Below are positions 9,995 through 19,501 of a DNA stretch of 64,000 nucleotides, in pieces (the first letter of the stretch is position 1; every line of letters starts with the position of its first letter). Source of the DNA: Cardiocondyla obscurior. Taxonomy: Eukaryota > Arthropoda > Insecta > Hymenoptera > Formicidae. The stretch lies in NCBI RefSeq assembly GCF_019399895.1, contig NW_027228811.1, forward strand, positions 1-64,000. Reading direction: 5' to 3'. Position numbers and translations under genes: made by a program. The notes under the pieces were generated by a model. The model was not told the origin of the DNA. It saw only the letters and a program-made list of their open reading frames with translations, and ran no database searches.

Positions 9995-12900
9995 ATGATA
10001 AACATAAAAATGGATCGAAGTCTCCTCGAAGAAGAAGAGCGCCAACTCCTGCTGCAGGCTAACACCGTGACTACCTTGGTAGAATTTTTCACTTGGGCTG
10101 AAAGATGTGACGAGCTAGTAAATCAGCTCGAGGAACGTAGCCGCGCTAAGCGAGCGCGCGTATCCGTCGGGTGCGCGCAATCCACGGTGGCGAGTATCGC
10201 GCGACTCCTGGGTGCCAAGAAACATTTATACGAACGTTACGTGCACCAGGGTGGTGAGTACGCGAGCACTAGTGCTGCCGACGGTGATGGTGACAAAACG
10301 ACTAATGAACTCGATTGGCGTGAGATCGAGACCGCGTTCAAAAGTCGTATCGCAACGGGTGTGGTGATAAACACAAACTATATCGAGCCGCTGCGATTCC
10401 TGGAGGATGCCGGTAACGTGGTATACGAGCGCATACGAGACATCGTGCTTAAAAACAATTGTGTAAAAGTGAATACTGCGTTCAACGGTGAGTTTACGGC
10501 TGGGGACAAACGCGCCAACAAAAGTATAACCACGAAAAACTGTGAGATTTTTCAAGAAACGGATGTGCGCGAGTGGTACCGGCTACACGTTGTCGAACCC
10601 ACGCTGGCTTCTCTCGAGGAGTTTCAGGAGCGTGACAGCGGATGGGCGTTGTCGCGAATTTTGAATTTGATAATCAACGTAAATAAGTACAATCCGATGC
10701 GCGTGGGATGCTACGTTACATTGCCACGGAAGTTAGCCGCTAAAAAAGCAGTGATATGTGTAAAGTCGATGGACGATAAGTGTCTCGCGTGGTCGGTAGT
10801 GGCGGCTCTGTATCCCGCGAAGCAGAACGTGAATCGGGAATCGTCGTACCCGCATTACACAACGGTGTTGAACGTCGAGGGTGTACAGTTTCCCGCGACT
10901 CTTAAAGACGTTGCGAGACTCGAACGATTAAACGATATCTCGATCAATGTGTACGCCACTGAGAGATGTGGAAAAGAAATTAACGTTCTACCTGTACACC
11001 TCACTAACGAGAAGAAAGAGAAACATGTAAATTTATTGTACGTACAACGCGACGACGACAACGATAAACAGGAAGTAGGACACTTTGCATGTATCAGTGA
11101 TCTGTCACGTCTCATCAGCTCACAACTAAGCGGACGCGAGCATCGTAAATATATTTGTGATCGGTACGTATAATTTTGAATATTTCATTTGATTTTTTTT
11201 TTAATATATTAAAAAATATTTTATTTTAGGTGTCTTCATTACTTTAATTCGAGCGAGAAATTTAAGATTCATATCGTGGATTGTGGAACTTTAAACAACT
11301 GCGCTATACGACTACCTAGCGAGGATGACAAATGGCTCAGCTTTTCCAATCACTACAACAAGGAACGCGTACCATTCATCGTATACGCCGATCTGGAGTG
11401 CGTGTTGCGAAAGATCGATCCACCATCGTCGCCGGAGCAAACGACGTTTAACTACCAACGTCATGAAGTATTCAGCGTGGGATACTACGTGCGATGCTCG
11501 TTCGACGAGTCGCTGTCAAGATATGAATATCATCGCGGACTCGATTGCATCGAGTGGTTCGTTGAGCAGTTAGTGAAACTGGCTCATCGCGTAAAAATTA
11601 TAATATTGAAAACCATCCCGATGGAGACTTTGTCGAATATGCAGCGCGAGGAGCATGAGAACGCGACAGTATGCCACGTGTGTGAAAGTCCGTTTGCGGT
11701 GGACGAGAAGCGTGTGCGCGATCATTGCCATATGACCGGTCGGTATAGAGGTCCCGCGCACTCAAAATGTAACTTGCAATACCGCGACACGCGTTACATC
11801 CCCGTCGTGTTTCATAATTTGTCAGGCTACGACGCACACTTTGTCATAAAGGAAATCACCACGGCGTATGAGGGTAAAGTCGATTTGTTGCCGATAACGA
11901 AGGAAAAATACATTTCTTTTACAAAACATGTAAACGATACAGCTAAGGGACAGGACTTGCGAACTGCGATAAAATTGCGCTTTATAGATTCGTACAAATT
12001 TTTGAACGCTAGCCTTGACAAATTATCGTCTTTACTCATTAAAGATAAAATGCGAATCTTGCGCGGTGAATTTGCAAAACTTTCAGAGGAAAATTTCAAT
12101 CTCTTGACACGAAAAGGTATATTTCCGTACGAGTACGTCGACAGCGTTGAAAGATTAAATGAGTCGAGCCTACCGTCGCGCGAATCGTTCTTCAGCTCGC
12201 TGACCGGTGACACGGTGAGTGAGACAGATTACGCGCACGCCGAGACCGTATGGCAGCAATTCTCTATTCGAACTTTAGGCGAGTACAGCGATCTGTACCT
12301 CAAAACCGATGTATTGTTATTGGCTGACGTATTTGAAAATTTTCGCGATAGATGCGTCGAAAGTTACGGACTCGATCCCGCGCACTATTACACCTTGCCC
12401 GGTTTCACGTGGGACGCGATGCTCAAGCATACGCGTATTAATTTTGAACTATTAACTGACATCGATATGGTGATGTTCGTCGAACGCGGTATACGCGGCG
12501 GTCTCAGTCAATGCTCCAACAGATACGCGCGAGCTAATAACAGATACATGCGGTCGGGGTACGACTCGTTGAAACCTTCGTCGTACATCGTGTATTACGA
12601 TGTAAACAACTTGTACGGTTGGGCTATGTGTCAGCCGTTACCGTACGCGGATTTTGAATGGGCCAACGACCAAGAACTCGCGAACCTCGACGTAGACGCG
12701 ATCGCCGTGGACTCGCCCACGGGTTATATCCTTGAGGTGGATCTCGAGTATCCTGCAAGCGTGCACGACATGCACTCCGATCTGCCGTTCTGTCCCACAC
12801 GAGAGAAACCACCGGGGGTAAAACATGATAAAAAACTTTTGGCTACGCTGTACGATAAGAAGCGATACATCATACACTATCGCAATCTGCAGCTGTGCAC

Positions 12901-13822
12901 GCGTCATGGTCTTCGCGTCATCAAGGTTTACCGCGCGCTGCGATTCACTCAGTCAGCATGGTTGCGCGATTACATCGAGCTCAACACGCGACATCGAACT
13001 CGCGCGACCAATGATTTCGAGAAAAATTTGTTTAAACTTATGAACAATGCGGTGTTTGGTAAAACGATGGAGAACGTACGAAATCGCGTCGACGTTCGAT
13101 TGCTCTCGCAGTGGGACGGTCGGTACGGTGTGGAAGCGATGATCGCCAAACCTAATTTTCACAGTAGAAGTGTATTCGCGGAAAATTTGGTGGCTGTGGA
13201 ATTGCGTAAACTCGAGGTAAAATTCGCTAAGCCGATATACGTTGGTATGTCCATACTCGACATATCTAAGGTGTGTTTGTACGAGTTTCATCACGAGTAC
13301 ATGTTACCAACTTTTGGAGACAAATGTAGCGTCATGTATACCGACACGGATAGTCTCGTGTACAGCGTCCAGTGTGACGATGTATACGAGATGATGAAGC
13401 GTGATATCGCTCGGTTCGACACGAGCGACTATCCACCTGATAACGCGTACGGTATGCCTCTCGCGAACAAAAAAATACCAGGTTTAATGAAGGATGAGTG
13501 CAACGGTGCGATTGTTACAGAATTTGTAGGACTCAGAGCGAAAATGTACGCGATCAAGGTGGACGGTAAAAGTGACACTAAAAAAGCAAAAGGTGTAAAG
13601 AGTGGAGTCGTGGCGCGAACTATAACGTTTGACGATTATGTCAAGTGTCTCGAGAATGAGATTGCTATGACTCGCGACCAATCGTGCGTAAGATCGAAAT
13701 TGCATCAAGTGTACACCATATCCGAGACAAAGATCGCTTTGAGTCCGTATGATGACAAGCGATATCTCGTGCCAGACTCGACCAACACCTTACCATGGGG
13801 TCATTATCGCATACCTCTATAA
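9995..13822 (+). CDS. Polinton DNA polymerase B (protein-primed type)
   Basis: Exons 9995-11163 and 11230-13822 are joined across a 66-bp GT-AG intron, for a product of about 1250 residues. The second exon has the family-B motifs in order: Exo I YADLECVL, a zinc-knuckle CHVC...HCHMTGRYRGPAHSKC, Exo II NLSGYDAHF, Exo III YLKTDVLLLAD, motif A YYDVNNLYGWAM, motif B KLMNNAVFGKTMEN and motif C YTDTDSLVY. These are the catalytic Asp residues of proofreading and polymerisation. The N-terminal 390 residues carry a conserved region seen in such polymerases in insect Polintons (DKCLAWSVVAALYP); its role is unknown to me. The splice junction falls inside a Cys-rich finger (CDR/C...H). The gene replicates the element. 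I see no disrupted motif. Confidence 0.92.
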
Positions 13823-14189
13823 TTATATATGTATTACAGATGTATCAAATGTATTATAGATTGCGTTAATGTATTATAGATTGCGTTAATGTATACAGTA
13901 CACATGTATGTAGTATACAGTACACATGTACGCAGTATGCAGTACACATGTACGCAGTATGCAGTACACATGTACGCAGTACACATGTACGCAGTATGCA
14001 GTATGTAGTATGCAGTATGCAGTATGTAGTATGCAGTATGTAGTATGCAGTTTTATATTTTATTATTTTAAATACATCGAATCGCATATAAATGTGTAAA
14101 ATAATAAGGATATACATCTATGCAGTATATAGTTTTTATTTTTAAATACATTGAATCGCATATACATGTGTAAAAATAAAAAAACTTTA
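13823..14189. repeat. Minisatellite between convergent polymerase and integrase genes
   Basis: From 13885 to 14050 the sequence is made of variants of CAGTACACATGTACGCAGTATG, a word that is itself partly palindromic. An imperfect 60-bp repeat around TTTTAAATACATYGAATCGCATATA follows (14061-14175). The two large genes converge here, so the region should hold both 3' ends. The 83-residue minus-strand frame in it is repeat-derived. Confidence 0.75.
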
Positions 14190-15149
14190 TTAAACGATGC
14201 TGTTTTTGTCGATCCATGAATTGTGTGATCCATCAAATCCCAACCATTTCACGTAGACCTTGTCACCCTTCTTACGCAGAACCTTCTCCACCAGATATAC
14301 GTCCGGATGTGTCGCGCGGTGCAACTCATGCTCGTAGAACGCTCCGGCTATCGCCTCACCGCGATAATCCTCGAGCAGATAGGTTGCTGGATTGGTTTGC
14401 TGCACCTTGACGATCGTGAAAACCTCGGTGGTCCAATTTGGAGTGTATCCCTTTTCGAAAATCATTTTAAACTTGCTCACGCGTACTTTATCACCGACCC
14501 TGAATTTGGCCGGAGCGGCTATCTTTATCGCGCTGTACACGGTGTCAAGAAGTTTCTTGGCGATCTCAGGTGTCACGTCGATGGGCCGCATGCCGATCGT
14601 TCGATGCTTGCGCCTATTATACTCGTCTACGAGACGCGGTAGCGCGTCGCACCACTCGTAATTGCCGTTGAGCGTAAACATCTTCCACATAATGTTTTTG
14701 AGTGTGCGATTGAATCGCTCAACTACTGACGCCTTTAACACCGAGTACGTTGAGTAATGATTGACACCGCGTTTCGTGAAGAGCCGTTGTACGTCGGTGT
14801 TGTAAAACTCTTTTCCCATATCGGTTTGTAAATTTTTCGGACATCGCCCGCTCTTTCGCATCAACTCCGCTAAAGCGTCAGCCGTTTCGCTGCCGCCTTT
14901 ATTCTTCAGCGGTATTGCCCACGCATACTTGCCGAGTACGTCGATGACGGTGAGAATGTAACGGTAACCTCGGTTGAAACGCGCGTACGGTTGCATCTCG
15001 ACGATATCAGCCTGCCACAAATCGTCGTATCCCTTGACCACGACGCGTCTTCGCGGAAAGTTTCTTCTCGCCGGGGCGTGTAACTCGTCGACAAGTCGCC
15101 TCCTCTCAGGACCCGTGTCGTTAGACTTGCGTGATTTAGACATGATCAA
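14190..15149 (-). CDS. Polinton integrase (DDE, rve family) with C-terminal chromodomain
   Basis: 319 residues. The retroviral-type integrase core shows the three acidic residues in context: DLWQADIVEM, KNLQTDMGKEFYN and SVVERFNRTLK with the usual 35-residue spacing between the second and third. A small beta-barrel region (FRVGDKVRVSK) follows. The last 50 residues are a chromodomain (YLVEKVLRKKGDKVYVKWLGF, then SWID). Polinton integrases process the TIR ends and make the 6-bp target duplication. A chromodomain would tether integration to methylated histone tails, as known for chromo-integrases of Gypsy elements; its use here is inferred. The gene is intact, first in a minus-strand block with the next two genes. 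Confidence 0.93.
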   Translation of the reverse strand: MIMSKSRKSNDTGPERRRLVDELHAPARRNFPRRRVVVKGYDDLWQADIVEMQPYARFNRGYRYILTVIDVLGKYAWAIPLKNKGGSETADALAELMRKSGRCPKNLQTDMGKEFYNTDVQRLFTKRGVNHYSTYSVLKASVVERFNRTLKNIMWKMFTLNGNYEWCDALPRLVDEYNRRKHRTIGMRPIDVTPEIAKKLLDTVYSAIKIAAPAKFRVGDKVRVSKFKMIFEKGYTPNWTTEVFTIVKVQQTNPATYLLEDYRGEAIAGAFYEHELHRATHPDVYLVEKVLRKKGDKVYVKWLGFDGSHNSWIDKNSIV

Positions 15150-15196
15150 TCACGTCCCGCAGCACGCCGATTCTGTCGCTTGATTCCTTCAGTCGA

Positions 15197-16320
15197 TTAA
15201 TTTATAATCAAACCAGCCTCACGCAGTTCCTCGATAATTGACAGAATTTCATTGTCGTGAGCGTTGTGACCGGCTCGACGCGAAGCATCCAGCAATCTAA
15301 GACGATCCACGAGCTCGTTGGGATCGTCCCAGTGCACGTAGTCGATCGCGTGATCATTCAACGTCATGAGGTGAGGTAATCCTTTACCGGAACTTTTTCT
15401 TCTCGATTTCTTGGCCGAATCGCCCGACATCAGCGGTGCGATCACCTTCAAATACTTTGAGCCTCTGTTACCCATGACGCGACCGTCGTCGCTGAAATTT
15501 TTTTATGCGCGTTCGTCGATTCGAGTATGCTTTTGTAGTGACGTTTATCCGCCTCGGTGTAAGCAGTTACGTCGGGTACCTTCTTGAAAATCAACTCATA
15601 CAGACCTTCCGTTCCAGGATATCTCTTACCAGCGATGATTATATCGTCGTTCTTATGGTCGAATTCAACGTGTTTGTTTCCGAGCATTACTTTGTTTGTG
15701 TCAAAGTATATACCGAAAACGTCGTCGATATTTATTCTTCTGTCACCGCTCGCCGCTTCAAGGTACATCGTTGCCAGCGATACGCTGGGTCGCGGTGTCG
15801 ATACGCCAGGTCGCGGCGTCGATATGCCGGACCGCGGCGTTGATGTCCGGGGCCGTGGCGTCGACGGAGGTTCGGCGTTTTCGGTCGTAACGTATGAATC
15901 GACGGTCGTATCACCAAATGACGGATTAGCTACAATCGTATCACCCAACGTTGCCGATGACAACGAATCGTCAAACGTGACGTTTAAACGCCGTTCAGGT
16001 TTTGATGTCGACCACAATCGTCGCTCCAGTTTCGGCGTCAAACGCTCCGATTTTGACTCCATCTTCGGTACCGCGATACCGGATTCCTCGACGGTCTCAA
16101 CCATCCGTTTTAGAGGTTCGACGATGGGCTTGAGACGCTTCTCCGACGCAATGTCGGCGTCGATCGTGTCGGTTTTTATGGCTCGATGTTTTCTGCGAAT
16201 CGCCTCGCTCGTCTTCTCGATCTCCCGCGTAATCTTTTCACGCTCGCGCACGTCGTGGTTGTCATCTTTCCCCGTCATATCGATCAATCGATTGTATCCC
16301 CTCCGATCTGTTCTCGACAA
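15197..16320 (-). pseudogene. DUF8207-like Polinton protein, frame broken at an A-run
   Basis: The N-terminal frame (16320-15448) begins with a charged coiled-coil stretch, then a Pro/Ser/Thr tract with repeats of STPRP, then DVFGIYFDTNKVMLGNKHVE and GTEGLYELIFKKVP. These resemble a domain common in insect Polinton proteins (DUF8207). The C-terminal part (YVHWDDPNELVDRLRLL, IIEELREAG) lies in another frame, starting at 15475. The switch falls on a run of seven A (minus strand) near 15500. Whether this is decay, an assembly error or frameshifting cannot be told here. The role is unknown to me. It lies between integrase and ATPase and is probably cotranscribed with them. Confidence 0.7.
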
Positions 16321-16367
16321 AGCGTCTTCGATGACTGGATGTCGCGCGATTTCGACAACCTGTTAAA

Positions 16368-17102
16368 TCAACTCGACGGTACCGCGAACACGTCGAATCC
16401 TCGCCTGTATCGCCCGTTGTCGAGCGGACTGTCCTTGTCGATCACCGCGAAACCGTGATCGCGTTGCCAGCATTCGCGACACAACACGCTGAACTCGTCG
16501 TACGACATGTCGGTGTTGACGTGATCGTTGTACACGTGTTTCAGATTTGTTCCATCCTGTTTGAACAAAATAAGCAGATTTGCGTTATCGCGTATTAGAT
16601 GCTTGGGTATCCTCGCGTACGACTGACACAGATAAAAGCAGTCTACGTTCGAGTGACGACCCATCGCGAAGTACTCCCTCACGGCGTCTTGCTTGTCGCA
16701 CGCGATATCGTCGAAGATGAAAATCGAATGCGGAAGTGCCTCACTCGGTGGAACGACGTCGCTGTTGTTGGAAAACGTGAAATAGCCTATCTCGTCGATC
16801 GGTGTCAGCAGATGTTCCAAGTACTGATACTTGGGCTGTTGCAGCGATTTCGAGTACACGTACACGTTCTCGAAACGCAAACCGTGCGGACTTTCCAACA
16901 GACTGATCAGAACGTTCGTTTTACCGCAGTTTGATGGACCGCACACGATCGCGCGCACGGTGTTTGGCAGCATCTCACCGTGCCTGCGTATTTTCTCTCC
17001 CTCGAGACTATCCATTAATCGTAATCTATCGTCACAATTCGCGACGCGTATCGTCTGCGGTTGTCGCACGAATCGCATCTTGTCCCCGCTGTACGGAGAC
17101 AA
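16368..17102 (-). CDS. FtsK/HerA (A32-like) genome-packaging ATPase
   Basis: 244 residues. Walker A is GPSNCGKTNV near residue 53 and Walker B is IFIFDDIACD near residue 130. A downstream FYLCQSYARIPKHLIRDNANL resembles the sensor region of A32-type ATPases. In Polintons and large DNA viruses this enzyme pumps the genome into the capsid, so the gene belongs with the capsid and protease genes just to its right. The length is normal for the family. The start at 17102 gives MSPYSGDKM; a later ATG at about 17078 is possible if the TATA-like box at 17113 serves this strand. No break is seen. Confidence 0.9.
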   Translation of the reverse strand: MSPYSGDKMRFVRQPQTIRVANCDDRLRLMDSLEGEKIRRHGEMLPNTVRAIVCGPSNCGKTNVLISLLESPHGLRFENVYVYSKSLQQPKYQYLEHLLTPIDEIGYFTFSNNSDVVPPSEALPHSIFIFDDIACDKQDAVREYFAMGRHSNVDCFYLCQSYARIPKHLIRDNANLLILFKQDGTNLKHVYNDHVNTDMSYDEFSVLCRECWQRDHGFAVIDKDSPLDNGRYRRGFDVFAVPSS

Positions 17103-17112
17103 CCGCTCGCGC

Positions 17113-17121
17113 GCCTATTTA
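17113..17121. promoter_or_regulatory. TATA-like box between divergent ATPase and morphogenesis genes
   Basis: TATTTATAG on the plus strand, CTATAAATA on the minus strand, lies in the 55-bp gap between the ATPase start (17102, minus) and the next gene (17158, plus). Spacing suits the plus-strand gene best, about 40 bp to its ATG. The better consensus is on the minus strand. It may serve both. Confidence 0.4.
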
Positions 17122-17157
17122 TAGTCGCGCGAACCTGCGAATAGCTCATTAATCGAT

Positions 17158-17439
17158 ATGTATCTCGCGCTGAAACATCCTCTTGACGTGTTGAACTTAA
17201 CCGCGGAACAGTTGAGCACCATACCAAAGGACGTGTTACTGCACGTTTGCGGTGATTACATTCATCACGTGTGGGACAAACTTCCCGCGCACTTGACGGA
17301 AGATCCGGAGGTTCGAACCTACCGCAGGTGCCTCGAGCATTACAATCAACCCTGGCAAGAAACGCACATCGACGGACCTGCTCCGTTAATCCGAGAGTGC
17401 GGCGAGTGTCAACGTCGTCTACCGATTCGTCGGAAGTAA
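17158..17439 (+). CDS. Small conserved-looking Polinton protein
   Basis: 93 residues, function unknown. It starts at the first ATG after the divergent promoter. Features visible are a leucine-rich, possibly helical N-terminus (LDVLNLTAEQLSTIPKDVLL), a central aromatic stretch and a Cys pair (CGEC) near the C-terminus. Its stop lies at the start of the PLA2 frame, so the two genes are adjacent or overlapping in different frames. It leads the plus-strand morphogenesis block. A minor virion protein is the simplest guess, from position only. Confidence 0.5.
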   Translation: MYLALKHPLDVLNLTAEQLSTIPKDVLLHVCGDYIHHVWDKLPAHLTEDPEVRTYRRCLEHYNQPWQETHIDGPAPLIRECGECQRRLPIRRK

Positions 17440-17857
17440 AGTGCTGCGGCAAGGGTCTGTTGAATCGCGCGATAAACGCCCTTCCCTTCGAACTGCACAT
17501 CCCCGGTTATCAATTTTGTGGCCCGGGAACTCGATTGAAGGAACGCATAGCGAGAGGTGATCGAGGCATCAATCCGTTGGACGAAGCGTGTCGCGAGCAC
17601 GACTTGGCGTACGCGCGAAGCAACGATCTCACGGACAGACACGCAGCGGACAGAGAACTCGCCAAGAGAGCGGGAAAACGCGTTATAGCGAGAGATTCAG
17701 GCTTACGTGAGAGAGCCGCCGCAGCAGCCGTGTGGGCTGCGATGAAAGCTAAAACGAAAATTGGCATGGGTATGTCTACTACGACTAGGAAGAGGTTGAG
17801 GACTGTGAGAAACAGAACGATTACGAAGAGGCGGAGAAGTACGATTCGCAAAAACGC
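17440..17857 (+). CDS. Phospholipase A2 domain protein (parvovirus VP1-type PLA2)
   Basis: The frame is open from about 17271 but overlaps the previous gene; the domain starts near 17480. It contains the calcium loop (YQFCGPGT) and the catalytic His-Asp pair in NPLDEACREHDLAYA, as in secreted and parvoviral PLA2. A following Lys/Arg-rich tail (TRKRLRTVRNRTITKRRR) could be a nuclear localisation or DNA-binding segment. Viral PLA2 acts on endosomal membranes after uptake. I cannot place a good ATG; splicing or a non-ATG start is possible. The frame continues to 17948, but protein similarity passes to the overlapping frame at 17858, the switch being near an A-run at 17850-17854. Confidence 0.75.
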
Positions 17858-18499
17858 ATGCTTCCAACAGCAAAGCGCGGCGGCATGCTGCCGATTATTC
17901 CGATTCTCGGCGCAGTCGGATCGCTTGTCGGTGGAGCTGCGAGTATAGCGAGAGCTGTAAATGAGAGAAGAGCTGCGCGCGCAGCAGCCGGTGGATCCGG
18001 CGTACATCTGGCCCCGTACAACGGTGGACGGGGTCTCTCTCTCAAGCCGTACAGGTACGGCAGAGGTACGACTGTTGCGAAGAGAGGAAGAAAAAAAAAC
18101 GTCGAGAAGACGTTAAAAATGCCCACGGGTGCTACTACGAACGTGCAATTAAATCATCTGGCCAGACGTATGCGCGTTCCTTATTTCAGAGGTGTATTTA
18201 TGCGCGACGCCCTACCTACGAGTGGCGCACGTACAAACGAGAGCGGTATCGTGAACCTGGATAACGTGACGGGTCCGGGGACTCACTGGGTAGCGTACGC
18301 CAAAAGGGGAGATCGCGTCGCGTACTTTGACGGCTTCGGTAATCTCCGACCGCCTGTGGAATTGGTGCGATATCTCGGAGTCAACGTCTCATCGATAGAG
18401 TACAATCGACGATCTTATCAAACGTACGATCAGAGTATCTGCGGACAGCTGTGTCTACGTTTTTTAAGTACAATCGACGCGATTACGTTTAAAAACTGA
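17858..18499 (+). CDS. Adenain-like maturation protease with membrane-active-like N-terminus
   Basis: 213 residues from an ATG at 17858, overlapping the PLA2 frame. It begins with KRGGMLPIIPILGAVGSLVG, a Gly-rich hydrophobic helix like the small core or lytic proteins of adenovirus-related elements. A Gly/Tyr/Arg linker with several GG sites follows. The C-terminal 110 residues are an adenain-type cysteine protease: His in GTHWVAYA, Asp in VAYFDGFG, Cys in SICGQLCLRF. Maverick proteases mature capsid proteins, and GG-x is the known adenain cleavage preference. It may be a downstream part of a PLA2 polyprotein (frame change at 17850) or a separate gene. It is probably active if expressed, since all catalytic residues are present. 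Confidence 0.8.
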   Translation: MLPTAKRGGMLPIIPILGAVGSLVGGAASIARAVNERRAARAAAGGSGVHLAPYNGGRGLSLKPYRYGRGTTVAKRGRKKNVEKTLKMPTGATTNVQLNHLARRMRVPYFRGVFMRDALPTSGARTNESGIVNLDNVTGPGTHWVAYAKRGDRVAYFDGFGNLRPPVELVRYLGVNVSSIEYNRRSYQTYDQSICGQLCLRFLSTIDAITFKN

Positions 18500-18535
18500 C
18501 GTCGCGACGCACTTTGCCTCAGTATCACTTCAAAC

Positions 18536-19303
18536 ATGTCGATCACGCTCACGTTAACCGGTAGGAGCAGTGTTCTCCATTCGAGCTACTCACCGGCGTT
18601 GGATCTCAGTGACGGTGATTACGAGCTCGGGCTCACGGACTTTGCGACTTACAACACCATACCGAACGTCGATTCTACGAACAACAAATTTTACTATGGC
18701 ACGGACGGTAAAGAAATTACGATTCCCGAGGGATCGTACGAGATACAGGCCATAGACAAATTTTTGAAACACGCGATGCCGCGACAACGCGACACCGTCG
18801 ATGGAAATCGTAATGAGAAGAGCGAGAAGAATGAGAAGAATGAGAAGAATGATGATTTCTCGATAGCGATTCGCGCCAACTTCAACACTATGAAAAGCGA
18901 GATCAAATCCGCGTACGTAGTGAACTTTTCAAAACCAAACTCGTTGGGACCGCTTCTCGGATTCTCACCGCATCGCGTACTGCAACCGCGAAAGTGGCAC
19001 GAGTCCGACTTACCGATCAATATAATCAATCTGAATATTATTCGCATCGAATGTAACGTAACCGCGGGCGCATACTGCAACGGCGAACGCGTGCACACGA
19101 TTCATGAATTTTCACCGAAAGTGCCACCGGGATATAAGATCACGGAAACGCCCACACAGGTCATTTACCTACCGATCATCGTGCGATACGTTACGGATCT
19201 CACGATACGCGTCACCAACCAAAACGGACGACCGCTCGACTTTCGCGGAGAGGAGATCACCATCAGATTGCACGTGCGACTACAACGACAACGACAACGA
19301 TAA
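18536..19303 (+). CDS. Minor capsid (penton-like) protein
   Basis: 255 residues starting 36 bp after the protease stop. The words DLSDGDYELGLTDFATYNTI and TIPEGSYEIQAIDKFL are typical of the conserved minor capsid protein of insect Polintons, predicted in the literature to be a single jelly-roll penton. An EKNEKNEKN low-complexity insert sits near residue 100, and the C-terminus ends in an Arg/Gln repeat (RLQRQRQR). The order minor then major capsid protein is the usual one. The frame is intact. I infer it forms the vertices of a small icosahedral virion. Confidence 0.8.
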   Translation: MSITLTLTGRSSVLHSSYSPALDLSDGDYELGLTDFATYNTIPNVDSTNNKFYYGTDGKEITIPEGSYEIQAIDKFLKHAMPRQRDTVDGNRNEKSEKNEKNEKNDDFSIAIRANFNTMKSEIKSAYVVNFSKPNSLGPLLGFSPHRVLQPRKWHESDLPINIINLNIIRIECNVTAGAYCNGERVHTIHEFSPKVPPGYKITETPTQVIYLPIIVRYVTDLTIRVTNQNGRPLDFRGEEITIRLHVRLQRQRQR

Positions 19304-19309
19304 CGTGGC

Positions 19310-19498
19310 ATGTTAATACCGAACGAAACGAGACGCGTTACGACGATCAGTTTCGGTACTGGTACGATTCAACAGCCTGAACCGCGACAACATATCGCTG
19401 TAAATAGCGTTGGAAGGATAAGAAGAAGAAGACTAACCGAAACAAACGTTGAATTTCTGAGATCGCTCGGATTCGCTGTGCGAAATAATTTTATCTAA
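19310..19498 (+). CDS. Small protein between minor and major capsid genes
   Basis: 62 residues. It follows the minor capsid stop by 6 bp and ends 3 bp before the major capsid ATG, so it is tightly packed in the morphogenesis block. It is basic, with IRRRRL in the middle and NVEFLRSLGFAV near the end, a motif that looks like a short helix. I cannot name the family. Its placement suggests a cement or scaffold-like virion part, which is inference. Confidence 0.55.
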   Translation: MLIPNETRRVTTISFGTGTIQQPEPRQHIAVNSVGRIRRRRLTETNVEFLRSLGFAVRNNFI

Positions 19499-19501
19499 AC
19501 G

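Noticed and set aside
13866..14117. 83-residue ORF with Tyr-Cys-Ile-Leu-His repeats
   Set aside because: It translates the CAGTACACATGTACGCAG minisatellite between convergent genes.
15505..16366. Plus-strand ORFs of 112 and 260 residues
   Set aside because: Antisense shadows of the minus-strand DUF8207-like gene, sharing its STPRP repeat.
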